Positions 34,716-44,223 of a stretch of DNA of 59,396 nt are shown piece after piece. The position numbers were made by a program, and so were the translations under genes. The notes beneath the pieces are model-generated. The model saw only the letters and a program-made list of their open reading frames with translations, was not told the origin of the DNA and ran no database searches. This stretch comes from Armatimonadetes bacterium 55-13. Lineage in GTDB: Bacteria; Armatimonadota; Fimbriimonadia; Fimbriimonadales; Fimbriimonadaceae. Positions within the stretch are counted from its first letter, which is position 1; the number at the start of each line of letters is the position of its first letter. The stretch lies in contig MKRX01000011.1 of the NCBI GenBank assembly GCA_001898035.1, forward strand, positions 11,846-71,241. Direction: 5' to 3'.

Positions 34716-35985
34716 ATTCAGCCTCCGTGTCCCCCTTTTCCTCGGGCTCAAAGTGGACTTCGCCCAGCCCATTGATCTGACAGAAGACCCGAAACTTCCC
34801 ATCCGGAAGCCGTTCGTAAGTGTAGCGACTGCCGGAGAGAGACTCCGTTGGCTCTTTACCAAAGACCTCCTCCAAACTTTCTGGCAGTCGGTTTTGCTGC
34901 CATCGGAATATTCCTACGCTTGCGTAGATTCCCAAGAGGCGGGTTTTCACCCGATCCTTCGCCACTTCTTTGACCACCTCTCCTGGATCAATGCTATACG
35001 CAAGGGCGTTAAAGGCTTTTAAGATCGCCATTCCCCAAACCCCATCACCGGGCGACAAAGGGCTAGAAGTTCCCGATCCCTCGAGGTAACGACTTGTATC
35101 AATGTCGCCGAGCCATTGGGACTCGGGTTTAGAAAGCCGGTCGGCAATAGCGAGCCAAGGCGCTTCCAGTCGCTGAAATGCGAGTCGATAAACCTCTGCC
35201 TTGTGACTCTCCGTTAGTTTGGACACCGCTTGGACCAGAGCTTCTTTGTTTCCACCGAAAGCTGCCAACTCCTCGGGATGATTCAGAAAATAGTAGTAGC
35301 TGGCGCTGACCTCTCGAGCTTCCTGCCGCGCTCCCTCAATCATTCTCACGGGCTGTTTAGCCTGATAGTCTGCCCAAGATCGGATTTTCTGCAAGTCGTA
35401 GAGCGACATCTGGCCGAGTCGATTCAGGAAGGAAGCTCTTGCAAAATCTCGAATCGACTGCGCGACGTTCGAGTGCAACATCGGTCCGCACTCAATCCGG
35501 TCGCCAAAACTGAAGGTATCCAAAATGGCTTGCGTACCTTCCGCTCCCTTCCCTTCGGAGAAGCCGACATACGCGTACCTCTGAAGGTCGCGCATCATCC
35601 ACTTCAGGGGAGCCAGTTCTGGATAGAGGGTAAGGATCGTGCGACTGGGGTTGGGATAGAAGACGGGTTTGGTATTCCCTTGACGAATGAGCTTTAAGGC
35701 TGGCTCAAGAGCCTTTGCTTGGATTCGGTACACGTCCAACAGCGTCTCGGGATCTGTACCAGGAGGCGCTTCGGGTTTGGTCGTCTCTTCATCCCACTTG
35801 CCCGTTTCTCGATAGCGGACATATCGATTGAGTTCCGTCACCTGCGGGGCGCTCAAGAGTTGGGCCGCTCGGACATATTCCTCGTAACCATTGCGACCGG
35901 TCCAGACCGGAATGATTTTCTCAAGACGAGGGTCCTGCGAGATACCGGAAAGGCTCAGCATCAAGGTCAACGAAAGTCCAAACAT
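34714..35985 (-). CDS. Exported protein of unknown function
   Basis: 423 residues with a short signal (MFGLSLTLMLSLSGIS). The mature part is mostly helical: EEYVRAAQLLSAPQVTELNR, APLKWMMRDLQRYAYVG and SIRDFARASFLNRLGQM. The C-terminus has a small beta hairpin, RYTYERLPDGKFRVFCQ. Armatimonadota and Planctomycetes have many such long exported helical proteins, but no named family is recognised. It is divergent from a HEAT-repeat gene with only 21 bp between the start codons. Confidence 0.55.
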   Translation of the reverse strand: MFGLSLTLMLSLSGISQDPRLEKIIPVWTGRNGYEEYVRAAQLLSAPQVTELNRYVRYRETGKWDEETTKPEAPPGTDPETLLDVYRIQAKALEPALKLIRQGNTKPVFYPNPSRTILTLYPELAPLKWMMRDLQRYAYVGFSEGKGAEGTQAILDTFSFGDRIECGPMLHSNVAQSIRDFARASFLNRLGQMSLYDLQKIRSWADYQAKQPVRMIEGARQEAREVSASYYYFLNHPEELAAFGGNKEALVQAVSKLTESHKAEVYRLAFQRLEAPWLAIADRLSKPESQWLGDIDTSRYLEGSGTSSPLSPGDGVWGMAILKAFNALAYSIDPGEVVKEVAKDRVKTRLLGIYASVGIFRWQQNRLPESLEEVFGKEPTESLSGSRYTYERLPDGKFRVFCQINGLGEVHFEPEEKGDTEAE

Positions 35986-36009
35986 GGACTATTATTGCCT
36001 CTACCGATG
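35985..36009. promoter_or_regulatory. Compact divergent promoter with near-palindromic -10 region
   Basis: TATTAT (35990-35995) lies 11 bases before ATG 36007 on the plus strand. The same AT block, read as AATAAT on the minus strand, lies 5 bases before the divergent ATG at 35985. Only 21 bp separate the two genes. Confidence 0.35.
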
Positions 36010-37524
36010 TGGCCATGGCAGCATGCAAGAAAAGGATCCTTTAGTGATCCTCCAGGCAATTGGGAGGCCTTAACGCTCTTGGATTTGTCCCGATTGGAGT
36101 TTCCAGATCTTGCGGCAGAACAAGACACGAGGGATCGCTTCCTTGCTCGCTGCAGAGTTGCCCCTTTTTCTGAATTCTTGGAGTTGGAGAGGAATCGGCA
36201 CCGCATTCTTCCTATCCTCTCTGGCCGAGCTCTGGCCCCCCTGAGAACAGGAAGGCATCGAGCGCGTCTCCTCTTGGCAACTGTCCACTGGTCAGGATTT
36301 GTTCGAGAGCGTGCACTGAAGACTATCTGCCGTGAATTGCAAATAGACGATCTTCCCTTCCTCTTGATAAGAACATGCGACTGGGTCCCAAAAATCTCTC
36401 GGTTGGCCCAGGATTCAGTCCAGAACATGCTCCGGGAGCACTCGGCGTCAATCCTTCTCCCTTACATCGACTTTCTTCCCTGGCTTGCCCGCCAAAGTCG
36501 TACGAACCGGTCACCATTCATCAGCGAGATCGAGCGGAAATGCATCGCGGATTGCGGACCCCATACCGTCTGGGAAGCCGCACATCCAGATGACCTCCGC
36601 TACTTCGCTGAACTCCTCGCGGAGCATGGCGATATTGACGAAGAGTTTGCCCGCGAACTTCTACTCAGCCCGCAACCCCAGGTAAGTTCAGTCGGAGCCA
36701 GGTACCTCTCAGCCAACCCAGAGCTAATCTCTCTTGGCCTCCAATCTGGGTTTGCCGGAACTCGGCTCTTTGCCGTAAGCGCCTTAGGCGAATCGCGGAT
36801 TGCGGGCGACGATCCTCGTCTCATTGGGATGATCTCCGATCCCAGTTCGACCGTCCGAGCGGCCGCCCGGTTTTATCTTGAGAAAGCCGGATATAACGAC
36901 TTCGTCGCTTCTTACCGAGAGCAAATCGCTCATGGCATTCAGAAAGATGGACGCGGTGCGATCTTGGGTCTGGCCGAAGTGGGGAGCGCCGAAGACGTAG
37001 ACGTCATTCGCCCCTACCTCGCTCATACCAATCGTCAAGTTAGGGATGCCGCCTTTAAGGCGATCCGTAAGCTCCGCCCCGAATCGCTCGTATCGGACTT
37101 ACCAAATTTGCTCGGTCGCATTTCACCTAACCTCATTGTCAGTTTCGCAAGTGAGTATCCGGGTTCTATTCCAGATGTCGAAGACTTGCTCAATTCGCCG
37201 GAGCCCACAAAGCGGCGCTTTGGATTTCGGCTTATGTTTCAGCGCCGGTCGTGGGTGGCGTTGGTTTGGATTTGGAGGGCTCTTGCCGATGAAGATCCCA
37301 AGCTAAGAACTCTCGCCGCTCAACAATCCGCCCGGTGGATTGCCCAGAGGAGCCGGACCGTTATCCTCCCTTCCGATGACGAGTGGCGAGAATTCTTGCG
37401 GGTGTATCAAGCGCATCCGAATCTGGAGTTTCCCATCCATCTTGCGGAAGAGATGAATGGCATTTTGGCTTGGGTCGGGGACCGAATGGCCGAACGCCAG
37501 CCAAAACCCGCCTGGGACTTTTAG
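36007..37524 (+). CDS. HEAT-repeat protein
   Basis: 505 residues from ATG 36007. Earlier in-frame starts would lie inside the divergent gene. It has no signal peptide. Helical-pair repeats run through the protein, for example SVGARYLSANPELISLG, TRLFAVSALGESRIAG, TVRAAARFYLEKAG, QVRDAAFKAIRKLRPESL and KLRTLAAQQSARWIA. They resemble HEAT/PBS-lyase repeats and form a scaffold for protein contacts. The specific role is unknown. Confidence 0.7.
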   Translation: MWPWQHARKGSFSDPPGNWEALTLLDLSRLEFPDLAAEQDTRDRFLARCRVAPFSEFLELERNRHRILPILSGRALAPLRTGRHRARLLLATVHWSGFVRERALKTICRELQIDDLPFLLIRTCDWVPKISRLAQDSVQNMLREHSASILLPYIDFLPWLARQSRTNRSPFISEIERKCIADCGPHTVWEAAHPDDLRYFAELLAEHGDIDEEFARELLLSPQPQVSSVGARYLSANPELISLGLQSGFAGTRLFAVSALGESRIAGDDPRLIGMISDPSSTVRAAARFYLEKAGYNDFVASYREQIAHGIQKDGRGAILGLAEVGSAEDVDVIRPYLAHTNRQVRDAAFKAIRKLRPESLVSDLPNLLGRISPNLIVSFASEYPGSIPDVEDLLNSPEPTKRRFGFRLMFQRRSWVALVWIWRALADEDPKLRTLAAQQSARWIAQRSRTVILPSDDEWREFLRVYQAHPNLEFPIHLAEEMNGILAWVGDRMAERQPKPAWDF

Positions 37525-37620
37525 GAAAGCTGGAACACTCTTCTTTGGACCGGGCTTTTGGTGCCCGAAGCTCAATCCTATGCGCGCTAGGGGCGAGATT
37601 TCGAAGGAGAAATCAACGAC

Positions 37621-38736
37621 ATGAAGCACATCCCCACCCTTGCCCTCGCCCTCGCGTTTTCCGCCATTCCCGTCTTCTCTCATGCCAGTTCTCACCCCGT
37701 CGGCAATGTCTACACCCAATCCAATCAGGTCGCGGGAAACTCAATCCTGATCTACAACCGGTTCTCCGACGGACACCTGGAAGCCGCTGGGTCGGTCTCC
37801 ACCGGCGGTCTTGGAACTGGCGCGGGGCTGGGCAATCAGAACGGCGTCACGTTGAGTCAGGATGGAAGATTCCTTTACGCCGTCAACGCCGGAAGCAACT
37901 CAGTTTCCATCTTTGAAGTCAGTGCCTTTGGCCGCCTCTCTTTGCGAGACGTTCAGCCAAGCTGCGGCGTTCGACCGATTAGCGTCACCCAATCCGGGAA
38001 TTTGGTCTACGTCTTGAACGATGGCCAAGGCGAAGCAAGCGCTTCTATCCAAGGCTTTTTCCAGTCCCGCCGAGGCGAACTTACCGCCATCCCGGGCGCC
38101 AGTTCCGGCTTGAGTCAGGCCCACCCCGGTTCGGCTCAGATTCAGTTCACCCCAAAGGGAGATGGCCTGGTCGTGACGGAGAAGGCAACGAACACTATCG
38201 ACACTTTCGACCTGGACCGGTGGGGCCGCCCCAGCCAAGTTTCGTTCCAAGCCTCCGTTGGACAGACGCCCTTTGGCTTTGATTTCGACCGTCGAGGCCG
38301 GCTCTTTGTGTCGGAAGCGTTCGGCGGAGCTACCGATGCCAGCGCGCTCTCCAGCTACCGTCTCTCCCGCAACTTGGACCTTACGCCCATTAGCCCCTCC
38401 GCTCCCACCACCGAAACCGCCGCCTGCTGGACGGTCGTTTCGAACAATGGGCGGTATGCGTACACTACCAACGCAGGCAGCGGCTCTGTTTCGGGTTACC
38501 GCATCGCTTCCGACGGAAGTCTCTCGCTGATCGATGCCGGTGGCGTCTCGGGTTCAACGGGGGCGGGTAGCGCTCCCATCGATATCGTCATCACCAACAA
38601 CGACCGATTCGTCTACGTCCTGGCCGGTGGCAGCCACTCCATCGTTGGGTTCCGAGTCGAATCCTCGGGCAACTTGACCGCTATCGATACCGACGGCGGA
38701 CTGCCGGTTGGCACGAACGGTCTCGCCGTTCGCTGA
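37621..38736 (+). CDS. Exported lactonase-family seven-bladed beta-propeller
   Basis: 371 residues. ATG follows GAAGGAGAAATC. Signal peptide MKHIPTLALALAFSAIPVFSHA, then repeated propeller blades with the family signatures NGVTLSQDGRFLYAVNAGSNSVSIFEV, GYRIASDGSLSLID and NNDRFVYVLAGGSHSIVGFRV split over blades. It resembles the 6-phosphogluconolactonase/lactonase propeller family. It is exported, so a role in surface binding is as likely as lactonase activity. Confidence 0.8.
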   Translation: MKHIPTLALALAFSAIPVFSHASSHPVGNVYTQSNQVAGNSILIYNRFSDGHLEAAGSVSTGGLGTGAGLGNQNGVTLSQDGRFLYAVNAGSNSVSIFEVSAFGRLSLRDVQPSCGVRPISVTQSGNLVYVLNDGQGEASASIQGFFQSRRGELTAIPGASSGLSQAHPGSAQIQFTPKGDGLVVTEKATNTIDTFDLDRWGRPSQVSFQASVGQTPFGFDFDRRGRLFVSEAFGGATDASALSSYRLSRNLDLTPISPSAPTTETAACWTVVSNNGRYAYTTNAGSGSVSGYRIASDGSLSLIDAGGVSGSTGAGSAPIDIVITNNDRFVYVLAGGSHSIVGFRVESSGNLTAIDTDGGLPVGTNGLAVR

Positions 38737-38743
38737 TCGAATG

Positions 38744-38773
38744 GAAAGTGGGGCTCTCCCGAACCCCACTTTC
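38744..38773. terminator. Bidirectional terminator
   Basis: GAAAGTGGGG (38744-38753) pairs with CCCCACTTTC (38764-38773) around a 10-base loop, between the convergent propeller and GH3 genes. Confidence 0.7.
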
Positions 38774-41364
38774 TACTTCGCGGTGATTTTGCCCTTCAGA
38801 CGAATATCGTCCGAGGCGCTTCCGATCATCACATCAAAGTCTCCCGCCTCGACCGCCTTTTTCATCTTCAAGTTCCAGAAAGAGAGCTTGTCGGGGTCGA
38901 GCCCCATCTTCACCATCACTGATTGTCCAGGTTCAAGCGAGATTCTCTGAAAGCCCTTTAGCTCAATCAAAGGGCGGGTCACAGAGGCGACCAGATCGTG
39001 AATGTACATCTGGGTGACCTCATCCCCTTTTACCTTGCCCGTATTCTTGACTCGGAACGTGACCGAGAATGTGTTCTTGGACCCAGGATCGGGAGTGATC
39101 TTGAGATCCGAGTAGGCGAAGCTGGTGTAGCTGAGGCCATGGCCGAAGGCGAACTCCGGCTTTCCGGTGAGATCGACGTAGTCATAGCCGCGCCCGGAGG
39201 GCTCCATGTTGTAGTAGATGGGGCACTGGCCCACATAGCGCGGAAACGTCATGGGCAACTTTCCGCCCGGGTTGTTATCGCCAAAGAGAGTATCGGCAAT
39301 CGCGATCGCGCCTTCTTGTCCGGGGTACCAAGCATCCAACACCGCGGGAACATCGTCCACCCAATTTCGCATCGTCACCGGAGAACCGGCGACGAGGACC
39401 ACGACCACCGGGGTGCCGGTCTCAACTACCTTCTTGATCAGTTCTTCCTGATTTCCAGGAAGGTCAAGGAAAGCTCGGTCTTGCCCTTCGCCTTCGATGA
39501 TTCCGGTGACGATCACTGCGACATCGGATTTCTTGGCAAGTTCCACGGCTTCGCTGATCTCGGGATGGGCATCGTCGCCCACGCTCCAGCCCAATTGAAT
39601 TAAGGCATCCCCCGCCTCTTCGTAGTATTCCAACTTCATGTCGACGGGGACGCCCGCCTGGAGATTGAGTTTGATCTCGTCGGTCTTGCCGCTATGAACG
39701 GTCCAATCCTCCATCACCTTGCGGCCATTGAGGAACAGTCGGTATCCATCGTCGGAACTGACGGCGATTCGGTACTCGCCCGACTTAGTGGGCGTGATCT
39801 TGCCGGTCCATCGGACCGAATAGTGGTCAATACCAAAGCCATCGGCGGGCGCCCCGGCGTGCCAGTTGAAGGCAATCTGAGGATCGTTTCGAGTCAGCGC
39901 AGGGGTTCCCGAGAGATTCCGATTCTTGAAGTATTCGCCTTTAAGACCTTGAAAGGCCGAAGGTTCGATGGCCGGAATGGACGTGCCACGTCCGTACTGA
40001 GTTCCCTTAGCCCATTCTACGCGCACTCCATTGCCTGCACGTTCTTTAATCGCTTCCAATATGGATTTGGTAGGTACGTTAAAACCACTGTATCCACCCA
40101 GAGGAATTCCATCTTTGGCATTGGCGCCAATGACGGCAATGGACTTCAAACCTGATTTCAGAGGCAGAGTATTTTGTTCGTTCTTGAGCAATACCATTGC
40201 TTGGCGCGCCGCCTCCAGCGCCACTTGCCGATGAGCGGGCGATTGTACGATCTGTTGAACTCGCGCCGGGTCAGCCAAGGGCTCATCGAACACCCCGGTC
40301 TTAAACTTGATTCTTAAGACTCGGCGCACGGCTTCGTCCAGCACTTTCTTGCTGATCAAGCCTTCCTTCACCGCCTGATCCAAGCCTTCGCCCCAGATAT
40401 AGACATCGGGCCATTCCGACTCCATACCTGCATTCAGAGCCGCCGCCGCCGTTTCTTTGGCGCTGCCGGTGTTTCGGTGAGCAAATTGAATGCCGCTAAC
40501 GGCGCCGTAATCGGAGGCGACCCATCCCTTGAATCCGTACTCGCCGCGCAAGATATCGGTCAATAGCCACTTATTCGCGGAGGCGGCTACCCCGTTTACG
40601 GAATTGTAAGAGGACATGATCGTGCTCGCGCCCGCCTCTTTGATGACTGCCTCAAATGGGGGCAAGTAGATCTCCCGCAGCGCCCGCTCCGAAATCTGAA
40701 TCGAATGGCTATCACGTCCACCGTCCCCCACGTTCGCCACATAGTGTTTGGGAGTCGTCGCCACGCCCCGGCTCTCAAATTCGCGAACAAAAGCGACGCC
40801 CATTCGTGATGAGATCAGCGGATCCTCGCCATAGGTTTCCTCGACACGGCCCCAGCGCGCGTCTCTCACTACGTTAATAACCGGAGACAAAACGTGCCGG
40901 ACTCCCCTTGCCCGAGTCTCTTCCGCGATGGCCGCGGCGACTCGACCAACCATCGAAGGATTCCACGTGGCGGCCATCCCGATCGATTGCGGATAGCTAG
41001 TCGTCCCATTTCCAATCAAACCGTGGAGCGCCTCGTCGTGAATGACGATAGGAATTCCCAGCCGCGACTTCATCGATCGAGCCTGGACTTCATTAGCTCG
41101 CTTTGCCGCATCCAGACTCGTCAGGGGCCGGAGGATATCGTAGGTTTCACCAAACCCTGTCGTATCGATCGCCGGTCCCCACACGTTTTCACGTATGTCG
41201 CACCGGAGTTGGTTGATCTTCTCGGCAGTGGTCATCCTCTTGAGCAGATCTTCCACTCGCGTCTCGATGGGAAGTTTGGAGTTCTTATAGGGAGGGTCCG
41301 CCGCAAAAATGGCGGTAAAAGCGGCTACGAGTAGGCATGAAGAGAGGAGCTTGGCGGGCTTCAT
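38773..41364 (-). CDS. Glycoside hydrolase family 3 beta-glycosidase with PA14 insertion
   Basis: 863 residues. A signal peptide (1-22) is followed by the GH3 barrel. It includes the nucleophile Asp285 in WVASDYGAVSG and the GVRHVLSPVINVVRDARWGR and KHYVANVGDGGRDSH motifs. The second alpha/beta domain is interrupted by a PA14 sugar-binding domain at about 472-595 (GLKGEYFKNRNLSGTP, SVRWTGKITPTKSGEYRIAV, SSDDGYRLFLNGRKVMEDW). The fibronectin-III-like domain ends the protein. PA14-containing GH3 enzymes are beta-glucosidases or related exo-enzymes acting on oligosaccharides; the acid/base residue should lie near EGEGQDR (about 625). Confidence 0.93.
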   Translation of the reverse strand: MKPAKLLSSCLLVAAFTAIFAADPPYKNSKLPIETRVEDLLKRMTTAEKINQLRCDIRENVWGPAIDTTGFGETYDILRPLTSLDAAKRANEVQARSMKSRLGIPIVIHDEALHGLIGNGTTSYPQSIGMAATWNPSMVGRVAAAIAEETRARGVRHVLSPVINVVRDARWGRVEETYGEDPLISSRMGVAFVREFESRGVATTPKHYVANVGDGGRDSHSIQISERALREIYLPPFEAVIKEAGASTIMSSYNSVNGVAASANKWLLTDILRGEYGFKGWVASDYGAVSGIQFAHRNTGSAKETAAAALNAGMESEWPDVYIWGEGLDQAVKEGLISKKVLDEAVRRVLRIKFKTGVFDEPLADPARVQQIVQSPAHRQVALEAARQAMVLLKNEQNTLPLKSGLKSIAVIGANAKDGIPLGGYSGFNVPTKSILEAIKERAGNGVRVEWAKGTQYGRGTSIPAIEPSAFQGLKGEYFKNRNLSGTPALTRNDPQIAFNWHAGAPADGFGIDHYSVRWTGKITPTKSGEYRIAVSSDDGYRLFLNGRKVMEDWTVHSGKTDEIKLNLQAGVPVDMKLEYYEEAGDALIQLGWSVGDDAHPEISEAVELAKKSDVAVIVTGIIEGEGQDRAFLDLPGNQEELIKKVVETGTPVVVVLVAGSPVTMRNWVDDVPAVLDAWYPGQEGAIAIADTLFGDNNPGGKLPMTFPRYVGQCPIYYNMEPSGRGYDYVDLTGKPEFAFGHGLSYTSFAYSDLKITPDPGSKNTFSVTFRVKNTGKVKGDEVTQMYIHDLVASVTRPLIELKGFQRISLEPGQSVMVKMGLDPDKLSFWNLKMKKAVEAGDFDVMIGSASDDIRLKGKITAK

Positions 41365-41409
41365 CTTGAACTCTAGGTTCGCGAATCCGGGCCAATTTCC
41401 TCTTTTTCC

Positions 41410-41841
41410 TTAGTAAACGCTTCGGCCGGAATACTTCGCGGCGACTTGCTCTCGACGAGATTGGTTTTCTAGCAGGTAGGGATAGTCGCGATCCGAACTC
41501 GTCGAAACGCAAATGGACTGGTTCATCGTCCATCGCATAACCCGGGCCCGGTCCTCGGGACGAATCTCCCAAAGTAACTCCTTGTCAAGCAGGACTGTCG
41601 CGCCATTCTTGAGCGCCGCCGCGAAAGGATAGCTCCGACCAACGCCCGTAAACGGATATCGAGACGGATCGTTGGTCCGAGCGCCGCCTCCTAGGCTTCG
41701 CTTCAATAGCGAAACTTCATATTCTAACGAGGACACGCGATCCTCCAGCGTGCGACCACGTTGTTGGGCAAAGGAATAGGCGCTGAGCAATGCGATCCAT
41801 GCGCATACAACGACGAGTCCGAGGCAAAGACGACGAATCAT
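41410..41841 (-). CDS. Exported protein with a short coiled coil
   Basis: 143 residues. A signal peptide (GLVVVCAWIALLSAYSFAQ) is followed by a short coiled coil (LEDRVSSLEYEVSLLKRSL) and a region of unknown fold (ALKNGATVLLDKELLWEIRP). It precedes the GH3 gene by 45 bp in the same direction, so they could be co-transcribed. No family is recognised. Confidence 0.5.
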   Translation of the reverse strand: MIRRLCLGLVVVCAWIALLSAYSFAQQRGRTLEDRVSSLEYEVSLLKRSLGGGARTNDPSRYPFTGVGRSYPFAAALKNGATVLLDKELLWEIRPEDRARVMRWTMNQSICVSTSSDRDYPYLLENQSRREQVAAKYSGRSVY

Positions 41842-41911
41842 TTGAATTCCTCCGAGATTTCAAGACTTGACGCCTAGACATCGGGGCGATTACGGGATCC
41901 TCAAATCATCA

Positions 41912-42136
41912 TTATTCCGGCGGCGATGCCAGATCCAAATAGTGCGAGCGCACCATGGGCCACTTGTGCTCATGCTCAAAGTCAAAGAGCATGTAGTAGA
42001 GCATATAGAGTCCGCAGAAGAGACAGAGAACGCCTTTCCAAATCTCGTCCTTGAATGCTTCGACCAAAATCAAAATCGAACCCGCTAGCCCAGCCAAGGC
42101 GAAAATTACGGCAAACGCAATTTTGATGATTTCCAT
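41912..42136 (-). CDS. Small membrane protein
   Basis: 74 residues from ATG 42136. Two hydrophobic helices (EIIKIAFAVIFALAGLAGSI and GVLCLFCGLYMLYYMLF) are followed by a charged tail with HEHKW. TACTCT lies 9 bases before the ATG. No family is recognised; it is kept because of its coherent membrane topology and its own promoter-like element. Confidence 0.45.
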   Translation of the reverse strand: MEIIKIAFAVIFALAGLAGSILILVEAFKDEIWKGVLCLFCGLYMLYYMLFDFEHEHKWPMVRSHYLDLASPPE

Positions 42137-42301
42137 GATCGTTACAGAGTACGAAATCCGTCGCTCCAAAGATGCATTCTTTTGTGGGCCAGTCCTTTCC
42201 AAAAAAAGTAGGGCCAAAAAACGGGAATAGTGGTCAAAGTTTTCTTAACGAACCCGTCAATCTCCGGGAAGCAAGTTAATAGTTGAGGTAGCACGTTGAC
42301 G

Positions 42302-44182
42302 ATGTTGAGCATGTTGGCTTTGTGCGCAACCGCCACCAAGGCGGCGCCTGCGCCGATCACCTTCACCGGTCCATCCGGTGAACTTTCGGTTGTTCTGGAA
42401 GTTAAGAGCGGAGAACTCAAGTATCAGTTGAAGCGAGGCGGCTCAACGCTGATCGAGCCCTCCCATCTCGGTTTTGTGTATGTTGATCGCGACTCCCTTT
42501 CAGGTTTAAAGAGCGTCCGGACGGTGGCTGAAACATCTGGAACTCGCAAGATTTATCCCGGCTACGCTTATTCCGGCCTGGACGTCCCCTACAAAGAAGC
42601 CGTTGTCGAGGCTATCCGCAATACGGGAGAAGCCGTCCAAATCACCTTTCGAATCGGCGACTCTGGCTTGGCTTGGAGACAAGCAATGCCCGCTCAAGGT
42701 CAGAATCGCAGAATTTCCTTTGATCGAGCGGAATGGTGTCTGCCTAGTGGGGTAACCCTCTGGACGCAGGACGGCGGAGCCGGGTGGGGCCCTTGCGAGG
42801 GCATCTTTTCCGCAGCGCCCGCTGAAAAGCTCCACGGCACTCGTAGCGGTCCGGTCACGGTTGAGTATGGAGACAAACGCGGCTACCTTCTCATCTCGGA
42901 GTCCGGGAATATGGATCTCGGATTTGCAGGCGTCAAGTACGTCATCGATGGTCCTCGCATTCGCTCCACGTTTGCGTTCGACCTAACCGGATTTGAGCCT
43001 AACGGAGACGCTAAATGGAGCCCCTGGCGCACCGTGATTGCCGCGAAAGATCTGACGGAACTCACCACGAATGGGTGGATCGACTCTTTGGCCGCCGAGC
43101 CGGACAAGAAGCTCTTCCCCGCTGGCGGAAAGGACAGTTGGATCAAACCGGGCCGCGCCGCCTGGTCTTGGTGGGACTCTGGCGATGTGAGCTACGACGC
43201 CCAGAAGCGTTACACCGACATGGCCGCTGAATTTGGTTTTGAAAACAACCTGATCGACGAAGGTTGGGAGCACTGGTCGACCCCCAGCAGCGATAAATGG
43301 CAAAACATCAAATCGTTAGTCGAATACGGAAAAGCGAAAGGCGTCAGTCAGTGGGTTTGGAAGCGATGGAGCGAAATTAACGATTCTCGCGACGACTGGA
43401 AACAGATGGGCGACTTCATGGACAAGGTGAAAGAAGCTGGCGTGGTGGGCATGAAGATCGACTTCATGGACAGCAATTCCCAATCACGCCTACGTTTCTA
43501 TGACGCAGCTATGCGTAAAACCGCCGAACGACACCTGATGGTGAATTTCCACGGCGCAAATATTCCGAGCGGAGAATCGATTACCTATCCGAATCAACTC
43601 TCCCGAGAGGGAATCTTCGGTCTGGAACAGACCGGTTGGACAGCAATTCCGTTCACTCACTATGCGGCCCTTCCCTTCACCCGCTGCGCTACCGGACCTG
43701 CCGACTTCACTCCAGGCTACTTTGGCCATCGAGAGGACAAACTCGATGGCTCGACGTGGTCTCTTCAACTGGCCACCGGCATCATCTACACTTCCCCTGC
43801 CCTTCATTGGGTCAGTCGACCGCAGGACATGCAGGAAGCCTTTCCCGAGGGCAGCCTCCAGCGTCAGGTCATCAAGGCCATTCCTTCCGTCTGGGACGAG
43901 ACCCAATATTTGCCCATGAGCAAGATTGGCGGATTGGTGGTTGTCGCTCGGCGGAGAGGAGACACCTGGTTTGTTGCCGGTCTTAATGGGGGGCCGGAGG
44001 CTCAGGCAACGGTCAAAACTACATTCCTTGGTAAAGGCAAGTATGAGGGCGTGGTCATTACCGACGCGGCGAAGCATGACGCTTGGGACGTCCATGCCAC
44101 TTTCGCCCAAAAGGACTCTACTCACCTCTTCCGTGTGCAGCCAGGTGGCGGCTTTGTCATGATGCTAAAGCCCGCAAACTGA
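42302..44182 (+). CDS. Glycoside hydrolase family 97 enzyme
   Basis: 626 residues from ATG 42302; an in-frame TTG six bases upstream is possible. A short signal is followed by the N-terminal beta-supersandwich and the catalytic barrel. Family signatures are RAAWSWWDSGDVSYDAQKRY, ENNLIDEGWEHW, VGMKIDFMDSNSQ and MVNFHGANIPSG. GH97 acts on alpha-glucosides or alpha-galactosides. The Asp in KIDFMD corresponds to the position of the nucleophile in retaining members, so this is more like the retaining alpha-galactosidase type than inverting SusB. That assignment is inference. Confidence 0.88.
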   Translation: MLSMLALCATATKAAPAPITFTGPSGELSVVLEVKSGELKYQLKRGGSTLIEPSHLGFVYVDRDSLSGLKSVRTVAETSGTRKIYPGYAYSGLDVPYKEAVVEAIRNTGEAVQITFRIGDSGLAWRQAMPAQGQNRRISFDRAEWCLPSGVTLWTQDGGAGWGPCEGIFSAAPAEKLHGTRSGPVTVEYGDKRGYLLISESGNMDLGFAGVKYVIDGPRIRSTFAFDLTGFEPNGDAKWSPWRTVIAAKDLTELTTNGWIDSLAAEPDKKLFPAGGKDSWIKPGRAAWSWWDSGDVSYDAQKRYTDMAAEFGFENNLIDEGWEHWSTPSSDKWQNIKSLVEYGKAKGVSQWVWKRWSEINDSRDDWKQMGDFMDKVKEAGVVGMKIDFMDSNSQSRLRFYDAAMRKTAERHLMVNFHGANIPSGESITYPNQLSREGIFGLEQTGWTAIPFTHYAALPFTRCATGPADFTPGYFGHREDKLDGSTWSLQLATGIIYTSPALHWVSRPQDMQEAFPEGSLQRQVIKAIPSVWDETQYLPMSKIGGLVVVARRRGDTWFVAGLNGGPEAQATVKTTFLGKGKYEGVVITDAAKHDAWDVHATFAQKDSTHLFRVQPGGGFVMMLKPAN

Positions 44183-44193
44183 ATGCTGGGCTA

Positions 44194-44223
44194 AGTCGGG
44201 AGGGCCGCTTGGCCCTCCCGACT
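44194..44223. terminator. Strong bidirectional hairpin between GH97 and the YHYH gene
   Basis: AGTCGGGAGGGCC (44194-44206) pairs perfectly with GGCCCTCCCGACT (44211-44223) around a GCTT loop. There is no clear T-tract. Confidence 0.6.
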
